Positions 58,270 through 64,000 of a DNA stretch of 64,000 bases are shown in pieces. The notes beneath the pieces were generated by a model, which worked only from the letters and a program-made list of their open reading frames with translations, ran no database searches and was not told the origin of the DNA. The stretch is from Cercospora beticola (lineage: Eukaryota; Ascomycota; Dothideomycetes; Mycosphaerellales; Mycosphaerellaceae): contig NC_088938.1 in the NCBI RefSeq assembly GCF_033473495.1, forward strand, positions 2,356,001-2,420,000, in the 5' to 3' direction. The stretch's first letter is position 1, and each line of letters begins with the position of its first letter. Position numbers and translations under genes: made by a program.

Positions 58270-59407
58270 TCATGGCTGCGGCATTAGCTGTGCCAATGCC
58301 CGGGATAAATGTTGCTCATAGAGTCTTCGAATTTCTGGCGTCGGGCGCCATGCCGGATCCCGTGGTAGGCTGATATTGGGGTTACGATTGCGGTGGCCAC
58401 TTTTCACTGGGGGCTCTTCCATCAAGATGATTTTGTCTACCACAAGCTCCGCAAGCTCGGCAGGCAAATTACGCCCAACCACAAGGTGAACACAGAACCG
58501 GGCTTCCCGGCGAGCTCTCTTCCGAAGTTCATCAAACAAAGTCTTGTACTGCATATGAAAGCATCTGAAGCGTGAAATTCCACGAGGCGGCTTTTGCTGG
58601 CTACTGACACGACAGTAGTGACAATCCTGGCCTCTCGAACAGAGCTCGCGCCATGTAGCAGTGCAAAACAACCAGCTATCGTTCGTCCGAATTACATCGC
58701 GGGCGTTTCGACTGAGCTCGCGTGCTGAGTCTTGCGAGAGATCGTATCTCGAGAGAAGCATTACATCGATGCGAAGAGCCACAGCTCCAGCTTTTGGGTG
58801 GGTCGAACGGCGCAGGGCCTCACGAAAGCATATCAGGAGCGGCGGCAAGGTCCCAGAGCACGACTTTGAGCTGTGGAGTCCATCCTCTGCCGTCCTGAAT
58901 AGTTGCGCGACAAAGCCTGGCGAGAAGCAGCTGGATCCTTCGTCCAACGAACCCCATAGCTGGTCGACCTTAATATCTTGGTACAAATTAGTAGTCTGCG
59001 ACTGCAGAGATCACGTGTCACGTACCGTTCATACCACCGTAACGACACCAGAAGTCGGACCCCACAATATTCAGCCTCGCTCTGCGAAAACGCGGTCGCA
59101 CTTGGCCCATCGACGTACCAAAGCAATCTACAATATCCACAGATGAGTATAAAATGAAAAATTCGGCATCCATGATCGTCCGGAATAGTTCTTGCACATG
59201 CTCGATCTTCTCCTTCGATGATGCAGGTTCACGTAGACAAGTGTCGAGCCCATCAAGTGCAGCGACGATCCCGCTGAAGTCCACGACCGGGCGAGCCCTT
59301 TTCACTCGTGTCTTGGTGCGCTGAGACTTTGGTGGAGGCGATGAAATCGACGCGCTTCGTTGGGCCTGGCCAACGAGAGCAGCAGCTAGCTGTCCTTTGG
59401 CCGTCAT
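58270..59407 (-). CDS. Hypothetical protein, basic and Cys-containing
   Basis: 362 aa in two exons (59026-59407 and 58270-58976) with a 49-nt intron (58977-59025). The start is the internal ATG at 59407 (MTAKGQLAAALVGQ). I do not recognise a named family. The N-terminus is basic (KTRVKRARPVV). A helical region (IVAALDGLDTCLREPASSKE) is followed by LYSSVDIVDCFGTSMGQ. The C-terminal half has SWLFCTATWRELCSRGQDC and LPAELAELVVDKIILMEEPP, reminiscent of fungal F-box/LRR-type hypothetical proteins, but the match is weak. No signal peptide or membrane span. Splice continuity supports a real gene. Confidence 0.55.
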
Positions 59408-60143
59408 CGCAACTTGAATGTACGCTGAGCGAATGGGTAACCTTGATAAACTCAGTATGAGGTAGAAAAGAAGCTGAAACCAGATCAGGTAGAATGGCAA
59501 GAGGGAGGGGGAGGGGAATGGAGATTTCAATGAAAGCGGCCCGTAATGTTGTGCACACTGTGTAACACAGCATTTTGTGCCACCATTCTCTTGCAGCGTG
59601 CACATTGCATGACGTGGTAGCACCACGATTGCTTGCATACATTGGGCGCTTCTGCACTTCTGATGGCAATGATATGGCAAGCCATGGTGATTGTCATCGC
59701 TCTGACAGGCGCAGCATCTTTCGAACAGGTGTCATGCCGGATTTGCGTCGTACGCTTCTACGATGCATGCATCCGTCGTCCTCACGAGCACTCGCAGTGC
59801 ACACGAGGGGGAGCCGGTCACTCAGACACGTATTAGGCGATCCGGAACGGCTTTTGCCGTCCAGTCGGTGTGTGCAACATTGAAGGTGCCATGAAGGTGA
59901 TGTATCGCAGGTCTCTGTTCGCTGATGTGGTAGAGATGCACGCGTCTGATGCCCTTTCGCTTAACCCGGTGGATTGATCGCAGGAGTCTGGGGCATGGCG
60001 CTCTAGCAGAGCTAATTCACTGTCAGAGGCACAGCTAAAGCGTGCGACTTCCATTCTTCCGCTGTTGGACATATGCAAGGCCCTGGTATCATTCAGCCAC
60101 CTTATAGACTTCATTCGGCCTCATCACACTGTCTGCGAATACT
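59408..60143. other. Intergenic, no supported gene
   Basis: 736 bases between two minus-strand genes, with no supported gene. It holds the upstream region of the hypothetical gene. Confidence 0.5.
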
Positions 60144-60737
60144 TCACTGCCCTTCGCTGTCCTTCATTTCCATCTTCCGCCTCGCGGCCAAGATCATCTC
60201 CTCCCTCCGCCTCTTCAACGCCTCGGCTCTCTGCGCCTTGTCCGAACTCCAAGCACTCTTCTTCTTCTCTCTTTCTTGCTCCTCGCTCAAAACTGGTTCC
60301 TTGCCTTTTCCGCTCGTCGTCACCCTCCCTTGCAGCCCATAGCGACTGATAAGATCCTGCTGTGATGGCGTGACCCTACTGCCTGAAGTCGCTGCGGTGT
60401 TCCCAGTCCTATTCGGTGCCGCGGTGGGTATGACGGGAAGATCGGGTTGGAATGTCGGAGGTGGGTTATCGAGCCCTCGGCCGTCAAGCACTCTTGCAGT
60501 CGTGGCCTCTACGCTACCGCCATTGCGTGACAGATCCCAGGCTATGCTTCGGCGATCAAGTTGAGGGAATATGGCAGAAACGGCGTTGACTTTGGCAGGA
60601 TCGATGCGGTTTCGTGAGGTGGACGATGTGCCGGTCGAAGGTGTGGAGGGTTTGCTCATGTACCAACGGACGGCGAGGAAGCCGACAACGACTACGGCGA
60701 CGATTTGCGGAATGTTGATTGAGTTATCAGCGGCCAT
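60144..60737 (-). CDS. CUE-domain membrane protein (Cue1/Cue4-like)
   Basis: 197 aa, single exon. A single N-terminal membrane anchor (IPQIVAVVVVGFLAVRWYMS) is followed by a short linker and a CUE ubiquitin-binding domain (KVNAVSAIFPQLDRRSIAWD, with the family FPQ motif and a DLSRNGGSVEATTARVLDG second half). The C-terminus is charged and helical (SEEQEREKKKSAW, AQRAEALKRRREEMILAARR). The layout matches yeast Cue1, which recruits the E2 Ubc7 to the ER for ERAD, and short fungal Cue1/Cue4 orthologues. It is divergent from the hydrolase at 61053, with 315 bases between. Confidence 0.87.
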   Translation of the reverse strand: MAADNSINIPQIVAVVVVGFLAVRWYMSKPSTPSTGTSSTSRNRIDPAKVNAVSAIFPQLDRRSIAWDLSRNGGSVEATTARVLDGRGLDNPPPTFQPDLPVIPTAAPNRTGNTAATSGSRVTPSQQDLISRYGLQGRVTTSGKGKEPVLSEEQEREKKKSAWSSDKAQRAEALKRRREEMILAARRKMEMKDSEGQ

Positions 60738-61052
60738 GACGCTTAGTCTTGGTTGGTGTCGCGTGGGCGATATGGATGGCAGCAGCGGCCTGGGAGAGTC
60801 GCTTTTCCGGTGAACCTGTTGTTGGTGTGCTACGAGACAGCTGCAGACAGTACGGATTTCGGAGTTCGAGGATTGTAGGTGTGTGTTCTGTACAAATGTG
60901 AGTTGTGTCAGCGAAGAGATGCATCCATCCGCGGCTTCCAGCTGTCACAAGCGCGGGTCCGTGCGCATCCATACCACTGCACAACGAGACCTCCTTGGCA
61001 GTCCTTGGGTGCTTCCATCATTAAACGACCTCCGTAGGCCGGCCTCATCCAG
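60738..61052. other. Divergent promoter, CUE gene and hydrolase
   Basis: 315 bases between head-to-head starts. No recognisable element. Confidence 0.4.
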
Positions 61053-62183
61053 ATGGGAGATTCGAAGCTGCGTTCTGAGGTCGATGCAATCCTCCGGAAT
61101 CATATCACCGCGGGCGGGGCATCAGTGGCCATCGCGTCCAGCCAGGCAGAGCCTTTCTGTTTCCATACAGGCCTCGCAGACATCAAAACGTCCAAACCCG
61201 TGGACAGCACGCATCTATTTGGCATTGGAAGTATCACCAAGGTATTTGTAGCAGTCGTAGTCTTGCAGCTGGTGGAAGAGGGCAAGCTCGCACTTCAAGA
61301 CACTGTTCAAGAACACCTTCATCCAGATATTTACCGCGATATTGACGATGCGCAAAATGCAAGCATATTGCAGCTTCTAAATCACACAAGTGGCATCGAT
61401 AGCTGGGAAGATGATTCCACCTGGCTCATCGACGCAAGAGGCGCCAGGATCCAGCTCGACCGGATCTGGCAGAAGACTGAGCCATTGGACTACATTTGTC
61501 GCCCAAAGAAGACAGCTCCAAGTCCAGGGACATGGTCTTATGCAAATACGAATTATACACTACTCGGGTTGATTGTTGAGAAGATCACAGGAAGTTCAGC
61601 AGAATCCGAGATCCGCCAACGCATCTTGCAACCTCTAGACCTGAAGCTGACGTTCTTGGATGGATTCGAGAGTTGTCCCGGAGGCGGTACCGTTGCTAGC
61701 CGATATCACTACGCTTCTCAGCACTTTCGAAATACGGCAGGAGTTTGCAATGCATTCTCCTCAGTTCAAGAGGACATCATCGACGTCACAGGCTCGAATC
61801 TTTCGGTTTTATGGATGGCAGGTGGCATGATCTCGCATCCTTTGGATCTCGTCAAGTTCGCTCTAGCGCTGAAAACCGGGGCGCTGCTGAAACCGCCGTC
61901 GATGGCACTGATGCACGATTTCGTTCCCTCGACTTTGCCTGGTCATGAAATGGGCCGCGGTGTATTCAGACAGATCATTCCTGGTCAAGGAGCCTGGGTT
62001 GGACATTCTGGGGGTGTCCTAGGCTTTTCGGCTCAGCTGTGGTGGAAGGAAGATGGAGACTGTATTATGTGCGTGCTGGCTAACGTCGGTACTGTGAATG
62101 CAGGCAAAGTGGACTTTGGCACGAGCCCTATTGTGCAACGATCGAACTTTCTCGGGCTGGCCTACGATCTGGTCAAACGCTGA
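61053..62183 (+). CDS. Serine beta-lactamase-fold hydrolase
   Basis: 376 aa, single exon, no signal peptide. All three catalytic elements of the fold are present: SxxK in FGIGSITKVF (Ser about 60, Lys about 63), YxN in WSYANTNYTLLG (Tyr about 163) and HSG in WVGHSGGVLGFS, in place of the KTG triad. Length and motif order fit fungal class C-like esterases, D-aminopeptidases or lactamase-domain proteins; true beta-lactam hydrolysis is not implied. It is the second gene of this fold in the window, shorter than the broken one at 45116 and not closely similar outside the motifs. Confidence 0.9.
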   Translation: MGDSKLRSEVDAILRNHITAGGASVAIASSQAEPFCFHTGLADIKTSKPVDSTHLFGIGSITKVFVAVVVLQLVEEGKLALQDTVQEHLHPDIYRDIDDAQNASILQLLNHTSGIDSWEDDSTWLIDARGARIQLDRIWQKTEPLDYICRPKKTAPSPGTWSYANTNYTLLGLIVEKITGSSAESEIRQRILQPLDLKLTFLDGFESCPGGGTVASRYHYASQHFRNTAGVCNAFSSVQEDIIDVTGSNLSVLWMAGGMISHPLDLVKFALALKTGALLKPPSMALMHDFVPSTLPGHEMGRGVFRQIIPGQGAWVGHSGGVLGFSAQLWWKEDGDCIMCVLANVGTVNAGKVDFGTSPIVQRSNFLGLAYDLVKR

Positions 62184-63474
62184 TTGCCTGAACGACCCCT
62201 AAGCAGACCGCCAACCAGCAGGTGCTACCTCCCGCCTGCCTCATGGGTAAGATCGTTCCACTAGTGTGGCAGCATTTGTGAAGAGTATGCCGGCAGAGCT
62301 AGTCTACATCACAAGGCTATTTAGAGTGTCCGCTTGGCATTGCTCAAACTTGCTCACGATCAGCTCATAGCCGGCTTGTCCTGTGCTAGATCGATCGCAG
62401 AGGCTCGCATATAAAGGTGCTGATGGTCCTCGGGGAGGAATCCTTGACACGTTCTCACCTTCTGTATCCTTTGAATGGAGGAGCTGATTCAGCGGCATCG
62501 GCATCGGTATTCGACCCTCTCTATTCTCGGCCTACGATGCATCGATCTTCCCAACCTAGGATGGCAGGGCGTCTACAATCAAGGCGAAGCACGGCAACCT
62601 CCGAGTGCTCGACTGGAATGCCCATTGAGCGTCTGAACGCCAGAAGTCCATCTTGCCGTGGCGCATACGAGACGTACCGGCGTTGATCACGAGTCTCCAG
62701 CTAATACGAATGCCCAATCTTGGTACCTCGATCACCACTCGCTCTGTTCCTTGCATGCCATGGACACAAGCTGTGCAGAGACCCCTCCCATCAAGTGGGT
62801 GCTGTGGGTGCTTCGCTGACCAGCGCTGCACACTACTCGATAGCGCTACCTTGGCATACATTCCTGCAGCAAGTGTACGATATGACAGCTGCCTGTTTCG
62901 GCTAGAGCTCCGCTTCTTTACGCGAGAGATCCCAAGACTGGGTCGGCGAAGTGCGTGGGGCAGTGGCGTTGCTCTCAACTTCATGTCTTCGACATCTAGT
63001 TCACTGGTCTCAAAGCACGCGCAGCTCTGGTTCACAATCTGACGACCTGCCACTCACAGTCTCTCTATTTGGCAAGGCAGGGATAGAGTGTTTCCAGAAA
63101 AGGGCGATCACTGGTTGGGATTATTCTTTGCAGCTGCCCGCCAAGCCGGCTTGAACGTACCAAGACGCATTGCAGCAAATGAGATGGCAGAGTTGTCACT
63201 GCACCCAAGACTTGTCCAAGCACGCCGCCACAGCTTGTTTCCTACCTCCACCAAAGACGCTATCGCAACCTCGGGGCTACCCTATGATAGGAAGGTATGA
63301 TTGAGTGTACACAGATTGCAGCGGCATGGTGTCGCGTGCAACAAGACCAGTACCAAGCATGGCTGCGACAAGATCTCGTGCAACCGCTAGTCTGCAACGA
63401 CCCAGTATAAGGGCAAGTGAGCTCCCTTTCACTCGTAGCTCCAGCAATCGCAACTTTCTCTTCACATTGCCATC
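62184..63474. other. Intergenic, no supported gene
   Basis: 1.3 kb. A minus-strand open frame (62556-63053) and others have no motifs. The last bases are CT-rich ahead of the secreted-protein ATG. Confidence 0.5.
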
Positions 63475-64000
63475 ATGAAGTTCGCTACAGTCGCGGCAGC
63501 TATGCTGCCTCTTGCGGCCGCATACACCAAGGAACAGTACAGATCGGGAGCTGTCATGCAATGGATGATGGAGGCCAAAGAGGTATGGTGATTGTTTCAG
63601 AAGATTCATCGAATCGTATTGATGGAAGTAGTCTGCCTGGGCTGTTGCCAGAGCTGCCGGCGAGTACAAGAGCGAGAGATACAACGGATTCGAAAAGAAC
63701 AAGAAGGGCGATCGAATTCGATGCACCAACGGCAAGGCCGAAGCCGTCGCAGGAGACGCCAACCAAACATACGCCTGCAACGGCATCGATATGTACGACT
63801 TCAAGACTCACGCAGAGCTCGGTAGCAACGGCGGCGAGGGCTCTGGATCTTGGGGTGTCACACTGCAAGGCCGAGACTTCATCGCCATCGGACAGACAGA
63901 CGGCGCCGCGTTTGCTGAGGTGACGAAGCAAGGCAAGCTGGTGTACCTTGGCAGACTTCCTGCGCAATCGACACCAATCATCTGGAGAGAGATCAAGGCG
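63475..64000 (+). CDS. Secreted LVIVD/choice-of-anchor-B-type protein, 3' truncated by window
   Basis: The N-terminal 159 residues are visible. Signal peptide (MKFATVAAAMLPLAAAY) is followed by a short helical region (AVMQWMMEAKE). A 49-nt intron (63583-63631) then gives SAWAVARAAGEYKSERY. Next comes a repeat start with CNGIDMYDFKTHAELGS, GSWGVTLQGRDFIAIGQT and AFAEVTKQGKLVYLGRLP. These match fungal secreted proteins with LVIVD beta-propeller-like repeats (choice-of-anchor B). The reading frame is open at the window end, so the C-terminus lies beyond. Function is unknown; extracellular location is inferred. Confidence 0.82.

Noticed and set aside
62556..63053. 165-codon minus-strand frame
   Set aside because: No motif and no credible start context or promoter.

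Overview
The window is nuclear DNA of a filamentous ascomycete (Pezizomycotina). The evidence is short GT-AG introns of about 46-84 nt, CT(A/G)A(C/T) branch sites, TATA-like promoters and typical Pezizomycotina families: Zn2Cys6 regulator, HET domain, CFEM receptor, GH71 mutanase, GH15 glucoamylase and class I myosin with an SH3/acidic tail. Gene content and spacing suggest a Dothideomycete, possibly Capnodiales/Mycosphaerellales. That placement is inference only. I found no rRNA, tRNA, CRISPR, intact transposon or prokaryotic operon.

Layout. 1-8.8 kb: a hypothetical protein, a cytochrome P450, a Gfo/Idh/MocA oxidoreductase and a HET protein with membrane segments. 9.7-13.4 kb: class I myosin. 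16-23.4 kb: secreted catalase, secreted glucoamylase with starch-binding domain, and a small secreted cysteine-rich protein interrupted by an in-frame TAA. 24.5-32.6 kb: a CmcJ/asaB-like protein, a CFEM-containing seven-helix receptor with a one-base frame disruption, a short-chain dehydrogenase and a mosaic secreted PAN-like protein. 34-43.5 kb: ERO1, a conserved-looking hypothetical protein, CKS1 and a GH71 alpha-1,3-glucanase. 45-50.7 kb: a serine beta-lactamase-fold hydrolase frameshifted inside its SxxK motif, an arrestin-like protein and an acetate transporter of the GPR1/FUN34/YaaH family. 51-57.8 kb: a Zn2Cys6 regulator, a dialkylglycine-decarboxylase-like aminotransferase, an alpha/beta hydrolase and a sesquiterpene-type cyclase, packed tightly enough to be a candidate small biosynthetic locus. 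58-64 kb: a hypothetical protein, a CUE-domain protein, a second beta-lactamase-fold hydrolase and the 5' part of a secreted LVIVD/choice-of-anchor-B protein.

How the genes fit together. Myosin-I, ERO1, CKS1 and the CUE protein are housekeeping genes for endocytosis, ER folding, cell cycle and ubiquitin/ERAD. The catalase, glucoamylase, mutanase, PAN-like and LVIVD-like proteins form a secreted set. The P450, CmcJ-like protein, dehydrogenase and the 51-58 kb group are accessory metabolism.

The most noteworthy signals are the terpene-cyclase locus and four genes whose protein similarity continues across a single lesion (one nonsense codon, three one-base shifts in homopolymer runs). Either recent pseudogenization or base-level assembly error could explain the lesions. 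Splice sites were chosen by eye from GT/AG, branch site, phase and continuity of family motifs; no alignment was run.
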